Source of the DNA: Crocosphaera chwakensis CCY0110
GTDB lineage: Bacteria > Cyanobacteriota > Cyanobacteriia > Cyanobacteriales > Microcystaceae
Direction of reading: 5' to 3'
DNA length: 63,823 bases
Assembly: GCF_000169335.1 (NCBI RefSeq)
Contig: NZ_AAXW01000026.1
Location: 1-63,823, forward strand
Made by a program: the position numbers and the translations under genes. Position 1 is the first letter of the stretch, and the number at the start of each line of letters is the position of its first letter. The notes under the pieces are model-generated. The model ran no database searches. It had not been told where the DNA came from and worked only from the letters and a program-made list of their open reading frames with translations. Shown piece after piece: positions 45,871-53,816 of this stretch.

Positions 45871-47379
45871 ATGAAAGAAGAGCTAAACATACTAATACAA
45901 GCTCAGTATCCTTTAATTTATCTTGTTACGTCAGAAGAACAAAGAGCAGAGCAAGCGATCGCCAAGATAGCTCAACAATATAGTAAGCATCGGCGCGTCT
46001 TTTCTTGGACTGTGACCCACGGAATGGTTGAATACGGACAGCCAGGAAATTCAACTCAACATAATACGGTTCATGCTGAACCTGCTATTAGTTGGGTCAT
46101 CCGCGAAAAAGAACCAGGGATTTTCATATTTAAAGATTTGCACCCCTTTATTGCTGATGCCAACGTTACTCGTTCTCTGCGAGATGCCATCATCAGCTTA
46201 CGGGGAACAGAGAAAACCATAATTTTACTCTCTCCCCTACAACAGATTCCCATTGAACTCGAAAAAGACGTTGTTGTTCTCGATTTTCCTTTCCCCGATT
46301 TAAGCGAACTTAATCAAGTTTTATCAAGACAACTTGAGCAAGCCAGAAGTAATCGCATTACTACCGATGCTCGTGAAAAACTGCTTAAAGCAACCCTTGG
46401 TCTAACCAAGGACGAAGCAGAGAAAGTGTATCGGAAAGCTTATGTAAAAGCGGGTCGTCTGACAGAGGAAGAAGTTAATATTGTTTTGTCAGAAAAAAAG
46501 CAGCAGATTCGTCGAAATGGAGTTTTAGACTACATCGAAGAAGATGAAACTATAAATTCAGTGGGTGGTTTAGATGAACTGAAGAAATGGCTTAAACAAA
46601 GGTCAGGAGCTTTTACGGAGAGAGCCAGAGAGTATGGCTTACCCCAACCTAAAGGAATGTTAATTTTAGGGGTTCCAGGTTGCGGAAAATCTCTGATTGC
46701 CAAAACCACCTCGCGGTTATGGGGATTACCCTTGCTCCGATTAGACTTAGGTAGAGTCTATGATTCGGCGGTGGGTCGTTCCGAAGCCAACCTAAGAAAT
46801 GCTCTCAAAACAGCAGAATCCATTTCCCCTGCTATTCTCTTCATTGATGAATTAGACAAAGCTTTTGCCGGCAGCGCCGGGTCAGCAGACTCTGATGGAG
46901 GAACATCAAGTCGAATATTTGGTTCTTTTCTCACCTGGATGCAAGAAAAAACCTCACCCGTTTTTGTGATGGCAACAGCTAACCGTGTTGAACGGTTGCC
47001 AGGAGAGTTTCTACGCAAAGGAAGATTTGACGAAATATTCTTTGTTGACTTGCCTAGTTTAGAAGAACGTCAAGCTATTTTCAATATTCACCTTAGTAAA
47101 CGTCGCTCAGATATTTCTCGCTTCGATATTGAGCAACTGGCTAAGGTCTCTGATGGATTTTCTGGTGCAGAAATTGAGCAGGCTATCATTGCAGCCATGT
47201 ACGAAGCTTTTGCTCAAGATAGGGAGTTTACGCAGCTTGATATTATTGCTGCTATCAAATCGACTTTACCCCTATCTCGCACCATGACTGAACAGGTCAC
47301 TGCCCTACGGGACTGGGCGCGACAAAGAGCGCGACCTGCTTCGGCCTCCGTCGCTGAATATCAGCGATTGGAGTTTTAA
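45871..47379 (+). CDS. ycf46: AAA+ ATPase, Ycf46 family
   Basis: A 502-residue protein. The N-terminal half (LIYLVTSEEQRAEQAIAKIA) is Ycf46-specific; the AAA module has Walker A in LGVPGCGKSLIAKTTS near residue 270, Walker B in ILFIDELDKAFAG, sensor 1 MATANRVERL, an arginine finger region FLRKGRFDEIFFVDLP and a C-terminal helical lid (VSDGFSGAEIEQAI). Chloroplast-encoded in red algae, Ycf46 is linked to carbon and stress responses in cyanobacteria. It follows the ribbon-helix-helix gene in an operon; ycf35 follows after 136 bp. Confidence 0.92.
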   Translation: MKEELNILIQAQYPLIYLVTSEEQRAEQAIAKIAQQYSKHRRVFSWTVTHGMVEYGQPGNSTQHNTVHAEPAISWVIREKEPGIFIFKDLHPFIADANVTRSLRDAIISLRGTEKTIILLSPLQQIPIELEKDVVVLDFPFPDLSELNQVLSRQLEQARSNRITTDAREKLLKATLGLTKDEAEKVYRKAYVKAGRLTEEEVNIVLSEKKQQIRRNGVLDYIEEDETINSVGGLDELKKWLKQRSGAFTERAREYGLPQPKGMLILGVPGCGKSLIAKTTSRLWGLPLLRLDLGRVYDSAVGRSEANLRNALKTAESISPAILFIDELDKAFAGSAGSADSDGGTSSRIFGSFLTWMQEKTSPVFVMATANRVERLPGEFLRKGRFDEIFFVDLPSLEERQAIFNIHLSKRRSDISRFDIEQLAKVSDGFSGAEIEQAIIAAMYEAFAQDREFTQLDIIAAIKSTLPLSRTMTEQVTALRDWARQRARPASASVAEYQRLEF

Positions 47380-47388
47380 CAAGCTTTC

Positions 47389-47430
47389 ACCTGCTCCCAA
47401 CAGGTGTAAAGGCTAGCCAATAGCTAGCAG
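47389..47430 (+). terminator. Double hairpin after the ycf46 gene
   Basis: CACCTG-CTCCCAA-CAGGTG followed by GGCTAGC...GCTAGCAGCC. No U tract, so an attenuator or processing site is as likely as a terminator. It separates ycf46 from ycf35. Confidence 0.4.
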
Positions 47431-47515
47431 CCTATCAAAAGTCGTCCCATAAAGAGGACGCATTCAAACCCTAAATTGTTGTTGTCAACTTCTGTTCTAC
47501 TGGAGGAAATCGAAA

Positions 47516-47869
47516 ATGTCTCACTTTAGCACTCTGCGTACCAAAATCACAGACGCTGAAATTTTAAAAGCTTCTTTACGCGATCTCGGTATTTTCGTGA
47601 AGACCGACGCTGATGTAAGAGGTTATAACGGTCAGCGCGTTCGTTCTGATATTGTTGCCGTTCTTGATGGTGAATATGATCTTGGCTGGTCTCGCAATAG
47701 CGATGGCAGCTTTGACCTAGTTGCTGACCTTTGGGGTGTTGCTAAGAAGCACAACCAAACCGAGTTAATCAACTCCATCAACCAAAAGTATGCTGTTAAC
47801 AAGACCTTAGCAGAAGTTAAGCAGCGTAACTTAGGCAAAGCTAATATCAATTTAGTTCTTCACAGCTAA
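47516..47869 (+). CDS. ycf35: Ycf35 family protein (DUF1257)
   Basis: A 117-residue protein, MSHFSTLRTKITDAEILKAS near the N-terminus, with GQRVRSDIVAVLDGEYDLGW and WGVAKKHNQTELINSINQKY. This is the complete DUF1257/Ycf35 pattern, conserved in cyanobacteria and red-algal plastids with unknown function. GGAGG nine bases before ATG supports the start. Codon usage is strong, suggesting high expression. A terminator follows. Confidence 0.93.
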   Translation: MSHFSTLRTKITDAEILKASLRDLGIFVKTDADVRGYNGQRVRSDIVAVLDGEYDLGWSRNSDGSFDLVADLWGVAKKHNQTELINSINQKYAVNKTLAEVKQRNLGKANINLVLHS

Positions 47870-47894
47870 GATTTAGCGCGCGTTCCCAAGCTTG

Positions 47895-47926
47895 GGGTTA
47901 ACCAGTCCTCGGTTGACCCTTTTTTT
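47895..47926 (+). terminator. Rho-independent terminator after ycf35
   Basis: Stem GGGTTAACC/GGTTGACCC, loop AGTCCTC, followed by seven T. A CCCAAGCTTGGG palindrome abuts it on the left. Confidence 0.85.
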
Positions 47927-47939
47927 GGGTTTAATTGTT

Positions 47940-49025
47940 TTAAGAAAAAGTTTTCAAAAAAGCCAGACTACTATATAAATGGAAAGCAGCATCCCAGGGA
48001 GTTTCCTCCCGACGTAATAAATTAATATGAGAATTAATTAGTTTAAGTAACTCTTGAAAATCAATAGCTGATTCTCCAAAAGGGGTAAATTCTGAGAAAG
48101 TAAGAAGATTAGGATTTTTTTCGCTAATAAAAGCCATAATATGTTGCCAGCTTTTCTTCATGGTTGCCTGGCCATCTTTAGCTTTTTGGGTATCAGAAAA
48201 GGACATTCCTTCGAGGAAACGATATTGTTGATCACAGAGACGAATAATAGTATTTTTGTCAGGAAGATGAAGATCGCAGATTTTCGCATAATCGAGGGTT
48301 TCTGTGGTGCGTTTTAACTGTCCCCTCAACCCAATATCAAAACATTCCTCAAAAATCGGAAGTAATCCTTCTACTCGTTGTCCTACCTCTATCCATTCAA
48401 ATGTAAAGATATCCCGTTGTCCTTTTTTCGGTTCATAGACAATGGTAACTTTTGATTCAACAGATTCAATATATAAAACGTTGTAAACATTTAAAGTATT
48501 AACCTTGCCAAGCAATGCAGTAAAACACGGAATATCTGCTTGTTTCAGTTGTTCCGCTTGAAAATTTAGCTTACCCATAGCCCCGGTGCGGTATAATCGC
48601 CAGGAACGACTAGGGAGTTGTAATCTAGCCGTATAGGGATCAATGTCCATAATTTCCCCAAATTTCTGGGCTGCCGTCTTTTTTAACTCATTAGAAATCG
48701 CCTCAAGAATTAACATCCCCATTTCTTGAGACCCACTTTCTGCCATCGCTTCATCTAAAGCGATTTGACGTTGTTGGATGTCTTGTTGGTTGATGCGTTC
48801 AATCCCTTGACGAATTTGCCTAATTAGCTTGGGGTTTACCGCATTAGGTAGAAGTTCTCGATAACGTTCATTGGCAAAGGTTACATCTCCTTGTGCTTCA
48901 GCTAAACGAGCTTGATAAAATGGAATCCAAATATTATCGGGGTCGTCTTGCTGTAGCTGTTGAAGTAGCTGAGACGCTTCCTCGTAATTTTGGCTATTAA
49001 TAGCATTAATAATTGATTCAACCAT
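47940..49025 (-). CDS. Tetratricopeptide-type protein, cyanobacterial
   Basis: A 361-residue soluble protein. Residues 1-70 form TPR-like helices (EEASQLLQQLQQDDPDNIWI, RLAEAQGDVTFANERYRELL). The rest has a beta-rich domain with IMDIDPYTARLQLPSRSWRL and LPDKNTIIRLCDQQYRFLEG that I recognise only as a conserved cyanobacterial unknown. It is convergent with ycf35. No catalytic residues are evident. It may be a scaffold. Confidence 0.7.
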   Translation of the reverse strand: MVESIINAINSQNYEEASQLLQQLQQDDPDNIWIPFYQARLAEAQGDVTFANERYRELLPNAVNPKLIRQIRQGIERINQQDIQQRQIALDEAMAESGSQEMGMLILEAISNELKKTAAQKFGEIMDIDPYTARLQLPSRSWRLYRTGAMGKLNFQAEQLKQADIPCFTALLGKVNTLNVYNVLYIESVESKVTIVYEPKKGQRDIFTFEWIEVGQRVEGLLPIFEECFDIGLRGQLKRTTETLDYAKICDLHLPDKNTIIRLCDQQYRFLEGMSFSDTQKAKDGQATMKKSWQHIMAFISEKNPNLLTFSEFTPFGESAIDFQELLKLINSHINLLRREETPWDAAFHLYSSLAFLKTFS

Positions 49026-49253
49026 AGCAGGATCTATAGTTTTATTAAATTTATAGATTAAAAGCTTTTCAATTGTATAAGTTCAATTAACTAACAAAAA
49101 ATGATGCTAGATTGAACTTAAGGATTACTCTATTTTAGCTTAACTGTAATAATTTTCTTGAATTTCTCAAAAAACTAAGTGTTTTGTACAATAGAAAATA
49201 TCAAAAAGCCAGTAAAATTTAACAAAATTAACAAAATTAACAAATTATGCTAA

Positions 49254-50450
49254 TTAAGAATTGACATAAAAACGCCCTTTCCAACCGCCTCCTTTTCCTC
49301 GCCAATGTCGCCAAGCAGAGTCTATTGTCATTAAACCATAGAGAAGGCCGATTAGGGGTAGACTTAATCCCCACAGAGGAGAACATCGATATAGCTTTAA
49401 AGTAGGAAAATAAGAAATAGTCATTAATAACCAGGTAATTCCTCCTAAAATAACAATAATTTTATTTTGAATAATTAATCCAATAATTAAACTAATAGGG
49501 GCTACTAAATAAACTAATGTTAATCCTAATATAGTTCCTATTAATAATAAAGGGGAATAATTTAACTGAGTGTAAGCAGTTCTTGCTACCATATTCCAAA
49601 TTGATTCTAAATTATCATAGGGTCGTAAACTAAGGGTTTTGTCACTTAATCCCAACCAAATTCCTTGAGTAGGTTTTGTGGGATTTTCTTGTAATTTTGC
49701 TTTAACTGCTGCTGCTAAAGAACAATCATCAATTAAAGCTTGCTTGACTACTTCTATTCCCCCAATTTCTTCTAGAATATCACGACGAATTAAGATACAA
49801 CCCCCTGCTGCTGCTGCCATTTTCTTTTGAGGATTATTGACCCAAGAAAAAGGATAAAGTTTCTCAAAAAAATAGACAAAAGCAGGGATCAAAAATCGTT
49901 CCCAAAAACTGTCGCATCTCAGCTTAACCATCAAAGAAGTCATGGCTAAGTTCTCTTTTTCTGCTTGATTTATTAATTCTTTTAAATTACTATTATGATG
50001 TTCGATATCTGCATCGGTTAACAGTAAGTAATCAGGTTTATTATCTAGTTTTTTGGCTTGTTCAATTCCTTGTTTCATTGCCCATAATTTTCCTGACCAA
50101 CCTGATGCTAATCCTTGTCCTGAAATGACTTGTAACTGGTCAGCTTTTTGATACTTTTCTGCAATATTTTGGGCTACTTTTCCTGTATTATCATCGCTTT
50201 GGTCATCTACTAAAATAATAGAAAAATTCCCTAGATAATCTTGATTTAGCAGAGATTTTAAACTAATAGGTAAAACATCAGCTTCGTTACGAGCAGGAAT
50301 AACAGCACACACAGAAGGATATTGATTTAATGGCTTAAGATTACTATTAATTCTTTGATTACTTAACCAAAACCAGCCTCTAAATAGGAGTAAATAAATC
50401 CAGGTTATCAAAGATAAACTCGTAATTATTATTAAAAAATTCACCATCAT
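49254..50450 (-). CDS. hpnB: Hopene-associated glycosyltransferase HpnB-like
   Basis: A 398-residue GT2 enzyme with an N-terminal membrane segment, the catalytic core VCAVIPARNEADVLPISLKS, DYLLLTDADIEHHNSN (DxD-type) and AAAAGGCILIRRDILE, then QGIWLGLSDKTLSLRPYDN and a C-terminal block of about three membrane segments. This matches HpnB, which is clustered with hopanoid genes in many bacteria. No squalene-hopene cyclase is next to it here. Its exact donor is not known. ATG 50450 or the next codon is the start. Confidence 0.8.
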   Translation of the reverse strand: MMVNFLIIITSLSLITWIYLLLFRGWFWLSNQRINSNLKPLNQYPSVCAVIPARNEADVLPISLKSLLNQDYLGNFSIILVDDQSDDNTGKVAQNIAEKYQKADQLQVISGQGLASGWSGKLWAMKQGIEQAKKLDNKPDYLLLTDADIEHHNSNLKELINQAEKENLAMTSLMVKLRCDSFWERFLIPAFVYFFEKLYPFSWVNNPQKKMAAAAGGCILIRRDILEEIGGIEVVKQALIDDCSLAAAVKAKLQENPTKPTQGIWLGLSDKTLSLRPYDNLESIWNMVARTAYTQLNYSPLLLIGTILGLTLVYLVAPISLIIGLIIQNKIIVILGGITWLLMTISYFPTLKLYRCSPLWGLSLPLIGLLYGLMTIDSAWRHWRGKGGGWKGRFYVNS

Positions 50451-50551
50451 CTCACTCTCTCACTATGATCAAATAATATAACTTATATTGATATAGGATT
50501 CTAATTACTTAGAATAATTTAATTTTTATTATTCCAAGCTCGTAAATTTAC

Positions 50552-51331
50552 TTAATTAATTATTAACTGCGCTTGTTCATTAAAACAACTACGATAAACC
50601 CCTTCTGTTATCAAAATAGCAGTTAAAATGTTAGTCAACATAATCATAAATAAAATTAAAATTTGATAAGAAGCTGCGTTTAGCGGTTCCGTTCCCCCTA
50701 AAACTTGTCCTGTAAACATTCCTGGTAAACTAACTAAACCTACTACCATCATTTGATTTAAAGTAGGAATTAAACTCACCCGAATGGCTTCTTTGCGATA
50801 ATTTGCGATCGCCTCTTTAGGTGTAGCTCCTAAACATAAATAGGTTTCTACCTCAATTTGGTTATGAGAAATAGCATTAATTAGACGTTCCCCTGATAAA
50901 GAAGCACTATTCATAGCATTTCCTAGGATCATCCCTGTCAATGGTATCAAATACTGGGGAGAATACCAGGTGTCAGGCTGAATAATTAAACTGAGGGCGT
51001 AACTGAGGGTTAAACCACTACTCACCAATAACGATCCCCAAACCAAAGGAAAAAACCCTTTGCCCTTGTGAGGAATACGGTTACGAGTGACTTGAGCAGC
51101 AATGGTTAACATCACCCCTAAAATGAATAAAACAGGGATAGGATGGTTTAATTCAAAGATAGCAGCGATCACATAGCCTACTGCTAAAAGTTGAAGAAGC
51201 GATCGCCCTGTGGCTACGATAAGTTGACCTTCTAAGCCTAACCGTTGCCAGTTGGACAAAACCACTGCAATGGCCATGATACCCAAAGACCACCCTAAAT
51301 CTAACAAATCTAGTTCAATTACGCCACCCAA
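50552..51331 (-). CDS. fetB: FetB/UPF0014-type ABC permease (iron export)
   Basis: A 259-residue membrane protein with about seven segments. The motifs GRSLLQLLAVGYVIAAIFEL, IPLTGMILGNAMNSASLSGE and LVSLPGMFTGQVLGGTEPLN are strong UPF0014 signatures. The FetAB system exports iron and lowers oxidative stress. No FetA ATPase gene is adjacent, so the partner must lie elsewhere. The gene stands alone, ahead of the frameshifted redoxin. Confidence 0.85.
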   Translation of the reverse strand: MGGVIELDLLDLGWSLGIMAIAVVLSNWQRLGLEGQLIVATGRSLLQLLAVGYVIAAIFELNHPIPVLFILGVMLTIAAQVTRNRIPHKGKGFFPLVWGSLLVSSGLTLSYALSLIIQPDTWYSPQYLIPLTGMILGNAMNSASLSGERLINAISHNQIEVETYLCLGATPKEAIANYRKEAIRVSLIPTLNQMMVVGLVSLPGMFTGQVLGGTEPLNAASYQILILFMIMLTNILTAILITEGVYRSCFNEQAQLIIN

Positions 51332-51355
51332 TGGATAATTCTCCCAATTCGTTAC

Positions 51356-51938
51356 TTATACACCAAAGTAAGGTGGTTCATTCCCTTCTTTCCATTTGAT
51401 ATTACAACCAATACTAGGTTTTTGTTGAGTATCAACGTTTCTATCTCGTAAAACATCTTCTATAGCTGCTTTTAAATCTTTTCCAGTGATAGGAACATCG
51501 TTACCAGGACGACTATCATCAAATTGACCACGATAGACCAAGATATTATCATTATTAAATAAAAAGAAATCGGGGGTACAAGCAGCCGTATAAGCTTTAG
51601 CGACTTCTTGGCTTTCATCGTAACAAAAAGGAAAATTAAACCCTAACGTTCTGCCATTTTTTCATGTTTTCGGGAGCATCATCGGGATGTTTGATGATAT
51701 CATTAGCACTAATGGCTACGATTCCTAACCCTTTATTTACATATTGTTTTCCTAAGACTGCTAAATCATCTTGAAGATGTTTAACAAAAGGACAGTGAAC
51801 ACAAATAAACATCACTAATAAAGCTTTTTTCTCAGCAAAGGTATCTAGAGAAATTTTGTTCCCTGATACCACATCTTCTAAAGAAAAAGCTGGGGCTTTT
51901 GTTCCCAAAGGTAACATGGTAGAAAGGGTTTTAACCAT
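51356..51938 (-). pseudogene. Thioredoxin-like/AhpC-TSA redoxin with two frameshifts
   Basis: The N-terminal part (from ATG 51938) has APAFSLEDVVSGNKISLDTF and VMFICVHCPFVKHLQDDLA, a CVHC redox motif of a thioredoxin-like protein, and ends IIKHPDDAPENMKKW in frame. The C-terminal part (51356 to ~51640) continues as GFNFPFCYDESQEVAKAYTA and ILVYRGQFDDSRPGNDVP. A six-A run and an AA pair near 51650-51665 each seem to be one A short: restoring both gives NMKKMAETLGFNFPF. Both changes are in A runs, so real decay and sequencing error must be separated. About 190 residues in full. Confidence 0.75.
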
Positions 51939-52106
51939 GATATATAGCTCCTACTGAATTAAAGACACTTTGAAGACAATTATTGATTGTCTCTAGGAAT
52001 ATTTTAAATTATACCTTTTCTATAACCCGTCTAAATGAGTTGGGAAAATTTAAGATTTTTCTTTTTGTCAACCAGTCAATTCGCGATTCAAATAGACTAG
52101 CTATAG

Positions 52107-53195
52107 TTAGAGTTGTCCTAATAATTCATCTGCCTTTTTTATTCCTTCTGTATTATCATATTCTTGATAAAGTTTTTTCGCTCGCTCTAAAGCTTTTTTC
52201 GCTTCTGATGTTCTCTGTCTTTCTTTAAAAGCGACTCCTAAATAATAATAAGGTTCAGGATTTTGGGGAATAAGTTCGATTAAATCTTTATAAGTAATAA
52301 TTGCTCCTAAATAATCATTTTGAGCTAATTGAATTCTCCCCACTCCTGCATAAGCTTCTGGTGATTTGCGATTAAGATAAGAGATACGACGATAAATTTT
52401 TAAAGCTTCATCTAGATTTTCTTGTACTTCATAAATACGGGCTATTTTTAACTGAATTTTAGTGTTGCTTGGATCAAGTCTTTCTGCTCTTGTTAATTGT
52501 TCTTTTCCTAATTCTAATTGCCCTTGTTGTAAATAAGCAGTAGCCAATAATAACCGTAAATCTACATCGCCAGAAAATCGTTCAACTGCATTCCCTAAGT
52601 ATTGTACGGCTTGATCGAGTTGTTTTTGTTGTAGTAATGATGATCCCATAATAGCAAACGCTTCGGGATTATTAGGATCAAGGGCAATCACCCGTTTATA
52701 AGCTTCGGCTGCCCCTTCATAATCTTCTTGACGGAGTAAAACAACTCCTAAACCAATATAACTTTTAACAGATTGGGGGTTCAGTTGAATGGCATAATAA
52801 TAGGCAGAGGCTGCATTATTATTATCACCAGTATTTGCTAAACTATCCCCTAGAGCATAATAAAAATTAGCGTTACTTGAATCAATGGAAAGGGCTTGTT
52901 GATAATATTTTACCGCAGCTTGATAGTTTCCTTGTTGACTGTGTAAATAAGCGATTCCTGAAAAGATTTTCGCATTATCATTATCTAAACTTGCTGCTTG
53001 TTCATAAGTCGCGATCGCCCGTTGATAATCTCCTTTATCAACATAATCTCTACCGCGGCGCAATAATTCATCTAATTGTTCCTTATTATAATTTTGCGAC
53101 AATAATATAGGAACTTCAGCAGAAGCGATAACGGGGGTAATACTACTACCTAATATAATAGTTGTGATTATAGAGAGAGTAAGTTTAGAAATCAT
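52107..53195 (-). CDS. Secreted tetratricopeptide repeat protein
   Basis: A 362-residue protein with a signal peptide (ISKLTLSIITTIILGSSITP then VIASAE) and about eight 34-residue TPR units, for example AIATYEQAASLDNDNAKIFS, AAVKYYQQALSIDSSNANFY and AAEAYKRVIALDPNNPEAFA. Start at 53195 is preferred because the longer frame to 53258 lacks any signal-like N-terminus. It is likely a periplasmic or lumenal scaffold. It lies downstream of psb27 on the same strand, with a terminator between them, and need not be linked to it. Confidence 0.8.
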   Translation of the reverse strand: MISKLTLSIITTIILGSSITPVIASAEVPILLSQNYNKEQLDELLRRGRDYVDKGDYQRAIATYEQAASLDNDNAKIFSGIAYLHSQQGNYQAAVKYYQQALSIDSSNANFYYALGDSLANTGDNNNAASAYYYAIQLNPQSVKSYIGLGVVLLRQEDYEGAAEAYKRVIALDPNNPEAFAIMGSSLLQQKQLDQAVQYLGNAVERFSGDVDLRLLLATAYLQQGQLELGKEQLTRAERLDPSNTKIQLKIARIYEVQENLDEALKIYRRISYLNRKSPEAYAGVGRIQLAQNDYLGAIITYKDLIELIPQNPEPYYYLGVAFKERQRTSEAKKALERAKKLYQEYDNTEGIKKADELLGQL

Positions 53196-53256
53196 GGCGT
53201 TTGTAAAAGAGTAATAAAAAAAGGCTTGAATGATCAAACCTTGGAACATTATAAGC

Positions 53257-53281
53257 AAAAAGATCCCGTCTTTAACGACGG
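53257..53281 (-). terminator. Rho-independent terminator after psb27
   Basis: On the minus strand CCGTC-GTTAAA-GACGG followed by GATCTTTTT, eight bases past the psb27 stop. Confidence 0.65.
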
Positions 53282-53288
53282 AGTTTAA

Positions 53289-53693
53289 CTAAATGCCTCG
53301 TTTAATAGCGATTTCAGCTTGCTTAAATTCTTGTTTTAAGCGTTTTTTCAGCTTTTCAGGGATAGGACGACTACCATAAGAAGTGTAGTAACCAGCAAGG
53401 GAATTTAATGCTGTTTGCATGGTGGTAAAAGAACGAAGTCCCCCAGATTGATCTTCCCGTCGATAGCGAGAAATATAATCATTAATTTGTTCTCTGGCTA
53501 AAGTCTGAATGTCTTGTTTATTCTCAGCGTCATTGGGTAAATCAATGGCTGTAGTTAAGGTTTCGATAACTTTAAGGGTATCTTGGCTATAATTACCAGA
53601 GAGTCCAGCAGAACTATTACCACACCCCGTTAAAGCGACAACCGCCACCAAAACTAAGGCCAGAATACGAGATAAGGCAGATTTGAAAAACAT
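53289..53693 (-). CDS. psb27: Photosystem II assembly lipoprotein Psb27
   Basis: A 134-residue protein with signal peptide and lipobox (LVAVVALTGC, lipidated Cys near residue 24) and the four-helix Psb27 domain: NYSQDTLKVIETLTTAIDLP, IQTLAREQINDYISRYRRED and LRSFTTMQTALNSLAGYYTS, then RPIPEKLKKRLKQE. It binds the lumenal side of CP43 in assembly and repair of PSII. Length is normal. Confidence 0.95.
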   Translation of the reverse strand: MFFKSALSRILALVLVAVVALTGCGNSSAGLSGNYSQDTLKVIETLTTAIDLPNDAENKQDIQTLAREQINDYISRYRREDQSGGLRSFTTMQTALNSLAGYYTSYGSRPIPEKLKKRLKQEFKQAEIAIKRGI

Positions 53694-53767
53694 AAGTTGT
53701 TAATACAGTTACATAATTCTAGATTTTTCTTATCCTATCCTACAAAGGGTGACTGAGTGAAGCCCTA

Positions 53768-53816
53768 GTCAGTTATCAGTTATCAGTTATTTGGTCACTA
53801 TTCACTGATAACTGTT
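53768..53816. repeat. Heptamer tandem repeat (TTATCAG) at the 3' end of the ABC ATPase gene
   Basis: CAGTTATCAGTTATCAGTTA and a mirrored CACTGATAACTG form a repeat with a palindromic end. The gene's last six codons lie within it. Confidence 0.6.
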
